NCBI RefSeq assembly: GCF_003663945.1
Contig: NZ_RCCH01000001.1
Location: forward strand, 496,001 to 560,000
Source: Lacinutrix venerupis
Lineage (GTDB): Bacteria > Bacteroidota > Bacteroidia > Flavobacteriales > Flavobacteriaceae
Reading direction: 5' to 3'
DNA: 64,000 nucleotides
Shown: piece by piece, positions 44,208-53,806 of the stretch
How the letters are laid out: the number at the start of each line of letters is the position of its first letter
Position numbering within the stretch: the stretch's first letter is position 1
Notes under the pieces: generated by a model
Told to the model about the DNA's origin: nothing
The model's database searches: none
What the model saw: the letters and a program-made list of their open reading frames with translations, nothing else
Program-made: the position numbers and the translations under genes

Positions 44208-45065
44208 ATGAAAAAACTAATAGTACTTAGTGCAGTAGCACTTTTATCTTTAAGTTCATGCGTGTCTAAAAAAGATTTTTTAGCACTTGAAGAAAAACAA
44301 AAAGAAACACAAGACCTTTTAAATAGCGCAACCGTTAAATTAAATAGCTGCTTAGCAGAAGAAGCCGCTTCTGCAGCCCGTATTAAAGAATTACGAGCTC
44401 GCCTTGAAGACATGAAAACTAATAATTTAGCATTAATTGAGAGCACTAAAGACATGACTGTTTTAACAGCTCAAGGTGCTAAAAATGTAGAAAAATCTTT
44501 AGAAAGTTTAAAAGAAAAAGATTTACGTATTTCAAGATTACAAGATGCTTTAACTAAAAAAGATAGTGTAACGCTTGCTTTAGTTACTAGCTTAAAAAAA
44601 GAAGTTGGACTTAATGATCCAGACATTGAAATTAATGTTGAAAAAAGTGTAGTATTTATCTCTTTATCTGATAAACTTTTGTTTAGAACTGGTAGCTACA
44701 ATATTTCTAGCAGAGCTAACGAAATTTTAGGAAAAGTTGCTACAGTTATTAACAGCAAACCTAATTTTGAAGCAATGGTAGAAGGCCATACAGATAATGT
44801 ACCTTACAAAAGTGGCGTTTTATTAGACAACTGGGATTTAAGTGTAAAACGTAGTACAGCTATTGTTCGTGCATTACAAGATTTAGGTGTTAAACCAGAA
44901 CAGTTAATTGCTGCAGGTCGTGGAGACCATTTACCTTTAGTAGCAAACGATTCTCCTGAGAATAGAGCTATAAACCGTAGAACTAAAATTTATATTCTTC
45001 CAAAAATCGATCAGTTTTATGAAATGATTGAAACTGAAATGAAAGAATTATCTAAGGAAGGATAA
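44208..45065 (+). CDS. OmpA-family peptidoglycan-binding lipoprotein
   Basis: A 285-residue outer-membrane lipoprotein (LSLSSC; lipid on Cys18). Order: lipobox, a long coiled coil (about 25-110; KDFLALEEKQKETQDLL, RIKELRARLEDMKTNN), and a C-terminal OmpA domain (about 145-270) with NVEKSVVFISLSDKLLFRTGS, MVEGHTDNVPYKSG, SVKRSTAIVRALQ and the peptidoglycan-contact Asp/Arg in NRAINRRTKIYI. It should tether the outer membrane to the cell wall in the manner of Pal or MotB-like proteins. Single gene with its own promoter box and terminator. Confidence 0.92.
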   Translation: MKKLIVLSAVALLSLSSCVSKKDFLALEEKQKETQDLLNSATVKLNSCLAEEAASAARIKELRARLEDMKTNNLALIESTKDMTVLTAQGAKNVEKSLESLKEKDLRISRLQDALTKKDSVTLALVTSLKKEVGLNDPDIEINVEKSVVFISLSDKLLFRTGSYNISSRANEILGKVATVINSKPNFEAMVEGHTDNVPYKSGVLLDNWDLSVKRSTAIVRALQDLGVKPEQLIAAGRGDHLPLVANDSPENRAINRRTKIYILPKIDQFYEMIETEMKELSKEG

Positions 45066-45082
45066 TTAAAATAAAATAAACA

Positions 45083-45114
45083 CAAAAAGCTCAATCGAAA
45101 GATTGAGCTTTTTT
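45083..45114. terminator. Bidirectional terminator with a GAAA tetraloop
   Basis: aaagctcaatc/gattgagcttt closes a gaaa loop, with A on the left and T6 on the right. It is placed between convergent genes and runs into the VOC gene's stop. Confidence 0.92.
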
Positions 45115-45472
45115 ATTTGTTATAACTCCAAACAGCCAACTCATTGCCTGAAGGATCCAAAAACTGAAATCTACGTCCTCCTGGAAAAGAGAAAATATCT
45201 ACTTTAATACTACCGCCAAAATTAATTATTTGCTGTTTTATTTCTTTTAAATTGTCATGATATAAAACCACAAGAACTCCATTTACAATTACATCTTCTG
45301 TTTTTTCAAAACCTCCATCTATACCAGATTTTTCAAAAGAAAAAGACATATAATTTTCTCCATAATCTGTAAACTCCCAACCAAAAACGTTATTATAAAA
45401 TTGTTTAGTAATAGCTAAATTGTGAGCTTTAAATTCTAGATAATTTATAGTGTTGTTTTTAGGTTTTGTCAT
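45113..45472 (-). CDS. VOC-superfamily (glyoxalase/dioxygenase-like) protein
   Basis: A 119-residue single VOC fold with paired beta-alpha-beta-beta-beta units: FKAHNLAITKQFYNNVFGW at the start and FPGGRRFQFLDPSGNELAVW at the end are the typical opening and closing segments, the last containing the metal-ligand Glu. Members include glyoxalase I, fosfomycin-resistance proteins and bleomycin-binding proteins, and a specific activity cannot be assigned. It begins one base after the Sua5/TsaC stop, so the two genes share a transcript. Confidence 0.87.
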   Translation of the reverse strand: MTKPKNNTINYLEFKAHNLAITKQFYNNVFGWEFTDYGENYMSFSFEKSGIDGGFEKTEDVIVNGVLVVLYHDNLKEIKQQIINFGGSIKVDIFSFPGGRRFQFLDPSGNELAVWSYNK

Positions 45473-45473
45473 T

Positions 45474-46094
45474 TTAAAAAATATTTAAACTGCCTTTTCC
45501 TTCCCTAACAACAACAGGCTCATTGTTAGACAAATCTATAATTGTAGAGCCTTCATTACCTCCATAACCACCGTCTATAACAAGATCAACAAGGTTATCC
45601 CATTTTTCTAGTATTAACTCCGGATCTGTAGTATATTCTAAAATTTCATCTTCATCTCTAATTGAAGTAGAAACTAATGGGTTTCCCAATGCTTTAACAA
45701 TTTCTAAAGTGATGTTATTATTAGGAATACGAATACCAACCTCTTTTTTCTTTTTAAAAACTGATGGTAAAGATTTAGAACCTGGTAAAATAAAAGTATA
45801 TGGTCCAGGTAATGCTCGTTTTAAAATTTTAAAAGTTGACGTGTTAATTTGCTTAACATGATCGCTTAAATTGCTTAAATCTTGACAGATAAAAGAAAGT
45901 TTTGCTTTTTCAAGCTTCACTCCTTTTATTCTTGCTATTCGCTCTAAAGCTTTATTATTAGTAATGTCGCAACCTAGAGCATATACGGTATCTGTAGGGA
46001 AAATTACTAAACCTCCGCGTTTTAAAACGTCTATTACTTTTTTTACCTCTTTAGGATTTGGGTTTTCTTCGTAAATTTTAATAAATTCCGCCAT
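45474..46094 (-). CDS. L-threonylcarbamoyladenylate synthase (Sua5/YrdC/TsaC family)
   Basis: Makes threonylcarbamoyl-AMP, the precursor of t6A37 in ANN-decoding tRNAs. The 206-residue length matches the single-domain YrdC/TsaC form without the Sua5 C-terminal domain. Blocks: LKRGGLVIFPTDTVYALGCD with the KxR/ST(S)-type nucleotide-binding pocket, RIARIKGVKLEKAKLSFICQ, LPGPYTFILPGSKSLP, VGIRIPNN and STSIRDEDEIL. No tsaB/D/E genes are adjacent. Followed by the VOC gene. Confidence 0.92.
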   Translation of the reverse strand: MAEFIKIYEENPNPKEVKKVIDVLKRGGLVIFPTDTVYALGCDITNNKALERIARIKGVKLEKAKLSFICQDLSNLSDHVKQINTSTFKILKRALPGPYTFILPGSKSLPSVFKKKKEVGIRIPNNNITLEIVKALGNPLVSTSIRDEDEILEYTTDPELILEKWDNLVDLVIDGGYGGNEGSTIIDLSNNEPVVVREGKGSLNIF

Positions 46095-46142
46095 AATACA
46101 TACCTTATTTAAACATTTACTAAAGTATATACTAATTTGTTT

Positions 46143-47003
46143 ATGAAAAAATTATTGCCTCACTTTTTATTACTAATCTGCTTAACACTAATAGCTTTCT
46201 CTTGCTCAGAAGATGCTGAACCTGAAGTGCCTGAAATTGTAGAAGTACAAGAAACTATTGAAGCTTTAGAATTATATAATGTTCCTTACGGAACTGATAA
46301 TAGACAAGTATACGACATATATTTACCAGAAAACAGGAATGAAAACACCAAAGTAATTATATTAATTCATGGTGGCGGATGGGTTTCTGGTGATAAAGTT
46401 TCTATGTTACCATATGTTGTAACAGCAAAAGAAGAATTACCTAATTATGCTTTTGTTAATATTAATTATCGTTTAGCTTCAGAAGGTGTTTCGCCATTTC
46501 CTATGCAGTTAGACGATATTACAGCTGTAATTAATCATTTAAAAATAAATAAGGATGAATACCTAATTTCCGAAGATTATGGTTTTATAGGTATTAGTGC
46601 TGGCGCTCATTTAGCTATGCTATGGAGTTATGCATATAATTTTGATAGTAATGTAAACATGGTGGCAAGCATTGTTGGACCAACAAACTTTAAAGATCCT
46701 AATTACGAAGATTTTGTAGATCCTACTTTTGTTTATTTTAATATTACTCCATCCGATAGCATTTTAGAGCAATACAGCCCATATTATAATGTAAGTGCTT
46801 CTTCTCCACCTACAATATTATTTTACGGAGGAAATGATCCATTAATACCAAATACTCAAGGTATAGATATGGATGCAAAACTTGCAGAATTAAATGTTGC
46901 TCACGAATTTACATTTTATGAAGAAGAAGGCCACGGTTGGGTTGGAGACAACTTATTGGATACATGGGAAAAAATTATAGCTTTTATAAACACACACCAT
47001 TAA
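46143..47003 (+). CDS. Lipoprotein alpha/beta hydrolase (BD-FAE/esterase-like)
   Basis: A 286-residue lipoprotein (IAFSC; lipid on Cys21, then Ser-Glu-Asp). The hydrolase is of the hormone-sensitive-lipase/BD-FAE type: oxyanion LIHGGGWVSG around residue 77, nucleophile Ser152 in GISAGAH, acid Asp in YGGNDPLIP and base His in EEGHGWVG. It cleaves short esters, possibly polysaccharide acyl groups on the cell surface. The ATG at 46143 is preferred over a TTG two codons upstream. The small membrane protein gene follows 16 bases later. Confidence 0.88.
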   Translation: MKKLLPHFLLLICLTLIAFSCSEDAEPEVPEIVEVQETIEALELYNVPYGTDNRQVYDIYLPENRNENTKVIILIHGGGWVSGDKVSMLPYVVTAKEELPNYAFVNINYRLASEGVSPFPMQLDDITAVINHLKINKDEYLISEDYGFIGISAGAHLAMLWSYAYNFDSNVNMVASIVGPTNFKDPNYEDFVDPTFVYFNITPSDSILEQYSPYYNVSASSPPTILFYGGNDPLIPNTQGIDMDAKLAELNVAHEFTFYEEEGHGWVGDNLLDTWEKIIAFINTHH

Positions 47004-47019
47004 AAGTTAAGTTTTTTAA

Positions 47020-47424
47020 ATGCAAAAAATAAGATATTCTAAAGAAAGACTAAAAAGTAACTTAAGAATTGGGTTGTTTTTTTTAATAACAGGAATCGTT
47101 CTTCTTATAATTTCTATAACAACAACTAAATGGGAAGAAATTTCAATATTTTCAATAGGTTTTGGGCAAGCCTTAGCAGGAATTTTTATGCTTAGTATTT
47201 ATTATTTTGAAAATAAACTACAATATTTAACTATAACAAATGGTGAAATAGTTAAAAACACATTGTTTTTTAAGAAAATTAAAATTTCAGAAATAAAATT
47301 AACAAAAGAATTTGCTGGAGATTTAATACTTAAAACAGATAAAGAGGAATTTTTAATAAATACTCAAATTATAGAACCAGCTTCTTTAACGTATTTAAAA
47401 AATAGTTTAAAAAGCTGGTTATAA
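47020..47424 (+). CDS. Two-helix membrane protein with PH-like C-terminus
   Basis: A 134-residue protein. Two membrane helices (about 14-34, RIGLFFLITGIVLLIISI, and 44-66) are followed by a cytoplasmic beta-rich part (LTITNGEIVKNTLFFKKI, ISEIKLTKEFAG, DKEEFLINTQII) that reads like a bacterial PH domain. No function can be given. It probably forms a transcript with the upstream esterase; the convergent uvrD lies just behind. Confidence 0.7.
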   Translation: MQKIRYSKERLKSNLRIGLFFLITGIVLLIISITTTKWEEISIFSIGFGQALAGIFMLSIYYFENKLQYLTITNGEIVKNTLFFKKIKISEIKLTKEFAGDLILKTDKEEFLINTQIIEPASLTYLKNSLKSWL

Positions 47425-47463
47425 AAAACATTAATTATCAGGTTTAACCTTACCTAAAAAATA

Positions 47464-49803
47464 TTAACCTATAATTTCTAATTTAGCAAAACGCAATAAT
47501 AGTTTTTTTAAGCCTCCAAATTCAAAATCAATTTCAGCTTTAACGTCAGTTCCTTTTCCTTCAATTTTTAAAACCTCTCCTCTACCAAATTTTAAGTGTT
47601 TTACTCTATTACCTACAGTAAGTTCACCGTCAAATAAATTTGCATCTGCTGGAGCCTCAACCTCTGAAGCTTTTTTCATTTTTTTAGGAGCGCTAATTTC
47701 GAAGTTTACTGGTTCTTTCTTTTTTGCCACTTTTTTCTGGAATTTTGGTTGTACTGCTTTTTTAAATCTTATTTTATTTGGAGGAACATCCCCAAAAATA
47801 TCTGCCGATAGCATCGGGTTTATTCGTCTTTCTTCTATTGGAGTAACAATGTCTAAAAACTGGTCGTCTATCTCTTCAATAAAACGACTTGGTTCTGAGT
47901 CTACTAGCTTTCCCCAACGGTATCTGGATAGTGCATATGTTAAGTATGCTTTCTTTTCTGCTCTGGTCAAAGCTACGTAAAATAATCGTCTTTCTTCTTC
48001 AAGTTCGCTTCTTGTATTCATACTCATAGCACTTGGGAATAAGTCTTCTTCTAAGCCCACAATAAATACATGATTGAATTCCAAACCTTTAGAAGAGTGA
48101 ATGGTCATTAAAGCTACGTGATTAGGATCGCCTTTATCTCCATCTAAATCTGTAGCTAAAGCAACATCTTCTAGAAATTCTGCCAAACCGTCTTTAGAAT
48201 CTGCAATTTCCATTTGTCCTTCAACAAAATCCTTAATACCATTTAAGAGCTCTTCTACATTTTCTAATCTTAAAACTCCTTCTGGTGTGCCATCTTTATT
48301 AAATTCTCTAATTAAACCACTGGTTTTTGTAACATGTTCGGCTAAATCAAAAGCGTTTGCTGTTTGATTCATAACCTGATAGCTTTCTATTAAGGTTACA
48401 AAATCTCTTAGTTTGTTTTTTATACCATTATTTAAATTAATATTTACGGTATCGATTTCTTTTAATAATCCAAAAATAGTTTTTCCGGTACTATTTGCTG
48501 CTACAACTAATTTATCTATTGTTGTTTGGCCAATACCTCTAGCTGGATAATTTATAACACGTTTTAATGCTTCTTCATCGGCAGTATTTAGCACCAATCT
48601 TAAATAAGCTGTAACGTCTTTAATTTCTTTTCTTTGGTAAAAAGACAAACCTCCATAAATACGGTAAGGAATATTACGTTTACGTAAAGCATCTTCCATT
48701 GCTCGAGACTGAGAATTGGTACGGTATAAAATTGCAAAATCACTATTAGGTAATTGATTATTCATCTTTTCTTCCCAAATGGTGCTTGCTACATAACGCC
48801 CTTCGTCTCCATCTGTTAAAGATCGATGAACTATAACTTTGTCTCCTTCATCGTTTGCTGTCCAAACAATTTTATCTAGTTTGGTTTTATTATGTTCTAT
48901 AACAGAATTAGCTGCACCTACAATATTTTTTGTAGAACGGTAGTTTTGTTCTAAACGGTACATTTTAACGTTATCGTAGTCCTTTTGGAAGTTTAGAATG
49001 TTATTTATGTTTGCTCCACGAAAGGCGTAAATACTTTGCGCATCGTCACCAACCACACAAATATTTTGAAATCTATCTGCTAAAGCTCTTACTATAAGAT
49101 ATTGAGAGTGGTTTGTATCTTGATACTCATCAACTAAAATGTACTTGAATTTGTGTTGGTATTTAGCTAAAACTTCTGGAAAACGTGTTAAAAGCTCATT
49201 GGTTCTTAATAGTAAATCATCAAAATCCATTGCTCCTGCTTTAAAGCAACGGTCTACATAATTAGCATAAATCTCTCCCATTTTTGGTCTGCGTGCCATA
49301 GCATCTGCTTCCATTAATTCTGGGTTTTTAAAGTATGCTTTTACAGTAATTAAACTATTTTTATATGAAGAAATCCTACTATAAACCTGCTTTGTTTTAT
49401 AAACGTCTTTATCTAAGCCCATTTCTTTAATAATGGAGCCTAATAGTTTTTGAGAATCTTGAGTGTCGTAAATTGTAAAATTACTTGGAAAACCTAAATG
49501 ATGTCCTTCGAAACGTAAAATTTTTGCAAATACAGAGTGAAATGTTCCCATCCACAGGTTTTTAGCTTCACCATCTCCAACTATATCGGCAATTCTGCCT
49601 TTCATTTCTTTGGCAGCTTTATTAGTAAATGTTAATGCAAGAATGTTAAACGAATCTACACCTTGATTCATTAAATATGCAATTCTATAAGTTAACACTC
49701 TTGTTTTTCCAGAACCTGCACCAGCGATAATAATCATTGGTCCATCTTTTTGAACTGTAGGTTCGTATTGTGCTTCGTTTAACTGACTTAAATATTTTTC
49801 CAA
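47464..49803 (-). CDS. UvrD/PcrA-type 3'-5' DNA helicase
   Basis: Superfamily 1A helicase of 779 residues for nucleotide-excision and mismatch repair or clearing RecA and replication blocks. Motif I GAGSGKTRVL (residues about 28-37), Ia ALTFTNKAAKEM, II ILVDEYQDTN, III VVGDDAQSIYAFRGA, IV LEQNYRS, V VALMTIHSSKGLEF, VI FYVALTRAEK are all present. The C-terminus (NRVKHLKFGRGEVLKIEG) is the PcrA/UvrD Tudor-like RNAP-binding domain. It begins at TTG (49803) after a clear AGGAG four bases upstream; no ATG fits the conserved N-terminus. Confidence 0.95.
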   Translation of the reverse strand: MEKYLSQLNEAQYEPTVQKDGPMIIIAGAGSGKTRVLTYRIAYLMNQGVDSFNILALTFTNKAAKEMKGRIADIVGDGEAKNLWMGTFHSVFAKILRFEGHHLGFPSNFTIYDTQDSQKLLGSIIKEMGLDKDVYKTKQVYSRISSYKNSLITVKAYFKNPELMEADAMARRPKMGEIYANYVDRCFKAGAMDFDDLLLRTNELLTRFPEVLAKYQHKFKYILVDEYQDTNHSQYLIVRALADRFQNICVVGDDAQSIYAFRGANINNILNFQKDYDNVKMYRLEQNYRSTKNIVGAANSVIEHNKTKLDKIVWTANDEGDKVIVHRSLTDGDEGRYVASTIWEEKMNNQLPNSDFAILYRTNSQSRAMEDALRKRNIPYRIYGGLSFYQRKEIKDVTAYLRLVLNTADEEALKRVINYPARGIGQTTIDKLVVAANSTGKTIFGLLKEIDTVNINLNNGIKNKLRDFVTLIESYQVMNQTANAFDLAEHVTKTSGLIREFNKDGTPEGVLRLENVEELLNGIKDFVEGQMEIADSKDGLAEFLEDVALATDLDGDKGDPNHVALMTIHSSKGLEFNHVFIVGLEEDLFPSAMSMNTRSELEEERRLFYVALTRAEKKAYLTYALSRYRWGKLVDSEPSRFIEEIDDQFLDIVTPIEERRINPMLSADIFGDVPPNKIRFKKAVQPKFQKKVAKKKEPVNFEISAPKKMKKASEVEAPADANLFDGELTVGNRVKHLKFGRGEVLKIEGKGTDVKAEIDFEFGGLKKLLLRFAKLEIIG

Positions 49804-50154
49804 ACTCCTGCTTTTTTAATTGGTAAAAATAAGAATTGTTGTGCGGTTTACTTCTTGGTTTTATTAATAATTATAAACAATTGACAATTATTTTATGTTA
49901 CATTTTTATTAACTATAACTTAAATAATTGCTTTAAAGAAAGGATTAGAAAAACGAATAGTACTTATTAGAAGTGATAAACTAAAATATTCTAGAAAAAT
50001 GACAATAACTTTTTTAAATACGTATATGCAAATTTTACAAATACCAAGAAAGAAACCACTATAAATATTGGTTGTAAATTAATATAAAAAAAACCTCTTA
50101 CACTAATAACATGCAAGCTTTAAAAGATTGTGAGTATTTGGGTGGTTATAAAGC
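49804..50154. other. 351-base gap between the helicase and the LytTR operon
   Basis: I see no gene. The strand behind the response regulator shows an imperfect hairpin (aagctttaaa at 50115 onward against tataaagctt at 50147-50156) and, on the minus strand, gtgtaagaggtttttttta (about 50086-50104), which together may end the operon transcript. A 15-codon frame at 50111-50158 is not credible as a gene. The rest is very AT-rich with no recognisable RNA, repeat or promoter, apart from the TTG start region of uvrD. Confidence 0.4.
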
Positions 50155-50895
50155 TTAGCTAAAAAGCTTTAAAAAGGCTTTTTTATTGGTTCTTGAAATT
50201 GGCACACGTTGGTTGTTTTCTAATATAAGGTAGCCTTCATTTTCAAAATGACGCACTTTTTCTAAATTTACTATATGCGATTTGTGGCATTTAAAAAATC
50301 TGGTGTTTAAAAGTTTTTCAAACTTACCTAAATTATAAGAGCTAGTAATGGTTTTGTTATTTATTAAATGAATTTTAGTATAACCACCATAACCTTCTAA
50401 ATGCATAACTTCTTCTTGAGGGATAAAAGACATTCCTTTTTGTGTAGGTACTATAATTTTATTGTTAGCAGATATAGTATTGGTTAATACGCTTACCAAC
50501 TTATGATTGCTTTCTAAATCATTTTTAAGCTTTATTGCCTGTTTTGCTTTATTTGTTGCCACAATTAAATCATCATCATCTATTGGTTTTAATACATAAT
50601 CTATTACACTTTGTTTAAAAGCTTCAATTGCATATTCACTATAAGCTGTTACAAAAATAACTTGAAAATCTATTTCGTTTAATTGAGCTAATAAATCAAA
50701 ACCATTAATTCTAGGCATTTCTATATCTAAAAACACAAGATCTGGCTGTTTTATCTTTAAAGCTTTAATTGCTTCTTCTGGTTTTTGGTAGGTGTTTTGT
50801 ACTTCGATTTCTGGAAATAGTTTACCTAACTTTTGTTTTAAACCTTTTAGGTTTGAAATTTCGTCATCGATTAATATTGCTGTTATTGGTTTCAT
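50155..50895 (-). CDS. LytTR-family response regulator
   Basis: A 246-residue DNA-binding regulator. Receiver domain about 1-120 with the acidic pair Asp10/Asp11 (LIDDE), the phosphorylated Asp57 (LVFLDIEMPR), Thr in FVTAYSEYA and Lys in YVLKPID. The LytTR DNA-binding domain lies at about 145-246 (YGGYTKIHLINNKTI, FFKCHKSHIVNLEKV, VPISRTNKKAF). It lies four bases after the sensor kinase, its cognate partner. Target genes are unknown; lipoprotein genes in the same operon are obvious candidates for autoregulation. Last gene of the eight-gene unit. Confidence 0.93.
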   Translation of the reverse strand: MKPITAILIDDEISNLKGLKQKLGKLFPEIEVQNTYQKPEEAIKALKIKQPDLVFLDIEMPRINGFDLLAQLNEIDFQVIFVTAYSEYAIEAFKQSVIDYVLKPIDDDDLIVATNKAKQAIKLKNDLESNHKLVSVLTNTISANNKIIVPTQKGMSFIPQEEVMHLEGYGGYTKIHLINNKTITSSYNLGKFEKLLNTRFFKCHKSHIVNLEKVRHFENEGYLILENNQRVPISRTNKKAFLKLFS

Positions 50896-50899
50896 TGCA

Positions 50900-53758
50900 T
50901 TAAATCTGGTTGATAATAAACGTAGAAATATTTCCTTTGTCTTTTAAATCTGAATGTAATTCTTTTTCTGAATACGTAATAGTCCATTGCCCAGATTTGT
51001 TTAAAAACCTAAGTCTATCTTCTAATACATGTGAAGATTTAACTTTTCTATTTCCTTTTTTTGTGGTGTTTACAAAGCCTACTCCATCATCTATTATTTC
51101 TACTTTAAAACTTTTATTATCTATGCATTTAAAATTAATTGTGACTTCACCATTGTTTTCTTTATTAAAAATACCATGATTTATAGCATTTTCAACAATG
51201 GGCTGTAACAGCATGGTTGGAAGTTTATTTAATTTTCTATCTAAATTAGCATCAATATTTATAGTGTATTCAAACTTATCTTTAAAACGTAATTTTTCAA
51301 TATCTAGATAGTTTTTTAGTAGTTTAACTTCATCTTCTATACTAATATTAGTTTCTTTAGTCCACTCGAAAAATTGCCTTATTAATTTTGAAAACTTTAC
51401 CAAATAAGTTTCTGATGCTTCCATTTGGTTATTATTTATATAATATTGAATGGCAGCTAAGGAGTTGAATACAAAGTGCGGATTCATTTGAGAGCGTAAA
51501 GCTTTCAATTGTAACTCTGATAAGCGTTTGTCTTCAATAATTTTTTGGTTTTTTTTGAATTGTGTACGTTTAACAAAATATCTAGAAATGTACACAACCA
51601 ATAAGATACTTAATAAAACAGCTAGCAATCTTACCCATAGCATTTGGTACCAAAGCGGTTTTATTTTAAAGCTTAATGATTTTTCAATTTCTTGAGACTT
51701 TATATAAAAGGTATAATCTCCTGGTTGTAAATCGTTAAAATTAAAATTTTTAAATTTTGAACTTGTCCATTGTTTTTGAACAGGCTCTAATTTATACTCA
51801 TAAGAGAAATTAGTATCATCTTCAGAGAAATCTATTTTAGATACTGTAAAATTAACATTATTATTTTCTACATATTTAAAGGTACTATTTGTAGATGTAA
51901 TTACTTTATCATTATAATTTGCTTTATCAATGTAAACATCTAATAACTGCGGAATACTTACTTCGTCTTTAGGTAAAATTGCAATCCCGTTATTAGTACC
52001 TACTATAAGATTATTATTGTCTACAAAAATTGAAGTAATGTGGTTGGTTGGCAAACCATCGCTTTTTGTAAAACGTTTTTCAAATTGAAAGATTTCATTG
52101 TTTTTTATAAATTTTAAAACACCAGAATTTGTTGCTAACCAAAGCGCTTTATTTTCTATATAAGCATCTTCAACAATTAAATATTCTGTAGGTTGTAAAG
52201 GACAAATAGTTTGCAAATCTGTAATATATGCTCCAAAACCATCGGTATTTATTAACAAGTGTTTTGCATCAAGTACTTTTATATTTAATATAGATTTTGT
52301 AAACTTATTGTTTTCTAAAATTACTGGAGTTAAAGCATTCGATTTTAATTCTTTTAAACCACTTGTTGTAGCAATTAACAACCTATTGTTAAACGTAATA
52401 ATATCGTTACAACCTTTTTGTGTAAACTCTTTTTCTATATGTAATGTCTCTGGATCTAAGCTATTAATACCAAAAGCAAAATTGCCATATATTTTATTAT
52501 TAAAATAAACAAATTTACGTCCAAGCTCATTAGCATAATTAGATGCATTAAAAACTTTTTCAAGATTTAACTCTGTATATTTATCTTGAGCGTTACTTTT
52601 AACAATTGCGTTTTTAAAAGCATAATAATTGGTATTGGTTTCATTAATATAACTTGCTTCGTATATGTAATCTTCTTTGTTTACTAGTGAGTTAAATGTT
52701 TTGGTGTTGCTATTATATTTAAAAAATCCTTTTTTATAGACACCAACTATTAAATTATTATTTATAACATTAAAGCTTTGGACTTTTTGATTACTAAATT
52801 TATAAACTACCTCTTTTTTTCTAGAAGATAATTTATAAACACCATTGTTAAATGTTGCCAACCAAATATTGTTTAACTTATCTATAAAACCAAAATGAGA
52901 TTGAATGTGTTCTGGGAAATAAAACGGATTAACAATTTTAAAATCTGAATTTAATTTAGCAACAAATCCAGATCCAGATATTTGTAAATCATCACCTACT
53001 AAATTTATTCTAGGGTATTTTATTTCAGTTTTAGCTAAAACATCTTTAAACTTAAATTGTCTAAATGATTTAGTGTTTAAATTAAGTATGGAATAATTTT
53101 TATTGGTTGCCCAAAAAAACAAACTATCATTTAATTGACCTCTTGCACCTACTCTACCATAAATATCTTTGGTTTTAATGCTTTTAATTTTTTTTAAATC
53201 TTTGGTATACAATGTTACCCTTTGGTCTAGTGTAAAAGCTAAATATGCTACATGATTTTGTCTTATTTTTATCCAATCTTGATTTGTTTTTTTACTATTA
53301 AGGTTAATTTGACTTATCCATTTATCATCTTTTAAAAAAAATGATTTTTTAGTTTCAGTAGGATATATAGAATCTCCTACTTGAGAAGAATATATAGGAT
53401 TAATTATACTTTCTTTATTACTATTATAAAACGAAAAAACAGAATCTTTTTTAATATATCCAAGTTTTGTAGATTTAGATAAGTACCATATGTTTCCGTT
53501 TGGTGCTGTAAAAGCGTCCCAAACATCGTTATTAGGTAATCCATTTTTAGTAGTAAATGTTTTTAACTGGGCACCATTAAACCTAGTCATACCTTTATCT
53601 GTTAAAAACCAAATAAAACCTTTAGCATCTTGTACAATAGTATACACGTGGTTACTTGGTAAACCATCTTGAGTCGTATAATTGGTGTATTGTTGTGAAA
53701 AAGAAAAACTCCATATCAAAAAGAAGAATAATATAATATGGAGTTTTTTATGTTTCAA
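50900..53758 (-). CDS. LytS-type sensor kinase with periplasmic beta-propeller
   Basis: A 952-residue hybrid-like sensor. Order: signal peptide (cut after FSFSQ), about 600 residues of two-component-propeller type repeats (YTTQDGLPSNHVYTIVQDA, GFIWFLTDKGMTRFNG, GNIWYLSKSTKLGYIK, TNSGVLKFIKNNE), a Y_Y_Y domain at about 610-690 (FSYEYKLEPVQKQWTSSKFK), one transmembrane helix at about 692-712, and a His_kinase module with MNPHFVFNSLAA at about 755-766, a degenerate ATPase with NAINHGIF and DDGVGF. It probably binds a periplasmic signal and phosphorylates the LytTR regulator directly downstream. Start codon TTG (no ATG before the signal peptide). Confidence 0.92.
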   Translation of the reverse strand: MKHKKLHIILFFFLIWSFSFSQQYTNYTTQDGLPSNHVYTIVQDAKGFIWFLTDKGMTRFNGAQLKTFTTKNGLPNNDVWDAFTAPNGNIWYLSKSTKLGYIKKDSVFSFYNSNKESIINPIYSSQVGDSIYPTETKKSFFLKDDKWISQINLNSKKTNQDWIKIRQNHVAYLAFTLDQRVTLYTKDLKKIKSIKTKDIYGRVGARGQLNDSLFFWATNKNYSILNLNTKSFRQFKFKDVLAKTEIKYPRINLVGDDLQISGSGFVAKLNSDFKIVNPFYFPEHIQSHFGFIDKLNNIWLATFNNGVYKLSSRKKEVVYKFSNQKVQSFNVINNNLIVGVYKKGFFKYNSNTKTFNSLVNKEDYIYEASYINETNTNYYAFKNAIVKSNAQDKYTELNLEKVFNASNYANELGRKFVYFNNKIYGNFAFGINSLDPETLHIEKEFTQKGCNDIITFNNRLLIATTSGLKELKSNALTPVILENNKFTKSILNIKVLDAKHLLINTDGFGAYITDLQTICPLQPTEYLIVEDAYIENKALWLATNSGVLKFIKNNEIFQFEKRFTKSDGLPTNHITSIFVDNNNLIVGTNNGIAILPKDEVSIPQLLDVYIDKANYNDKVITSTNSTFKYVENNNVNFTVSKIDFSEDDTNFSYEYKLEPVQKQWTSSKFKNFNFNDLQPGDYTFYIKSQEIEKSLSFKIKPLWYQMLWVRLLAVLLSILLVVYISRYFVKRTQFKKNQKIIEDKRLSELQLKALRSQMNPHFVFNSLAAIQYYINNNQMEASETYLVKFSKLIRQFFEWTKETNISIEDEVKLLKNYLDIEKLRFKDKFEYTINIDANLDRKLNKLPTMLLQPIVENAINHGIFNKENNGEVTINFKCIDNKSFKVEIIDDGVGFVNTTKKGNRKVKSSHVLEDRLRFLNKSGQWTITYSEKELHSDLKDKGNISTFIINQI

Positions 53759-53806
53759 TAGTTTTTATTTAAGTGATGATTACAAAAGTAATAGTTTTAG
53801 AGTTTT

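Noticed and set aside
46137-46142. TTG two codons upstream as start of the lipoprotein esterase
   Set aside because: ATG at 46143 gives a normal lipoprotein signal peptide; the extension does not.
50111-50158. 15-codon frame behind the response regulator
   Set aside because: Too short, no ribosome site, and it lies inside a hairpin that fits a terminator.
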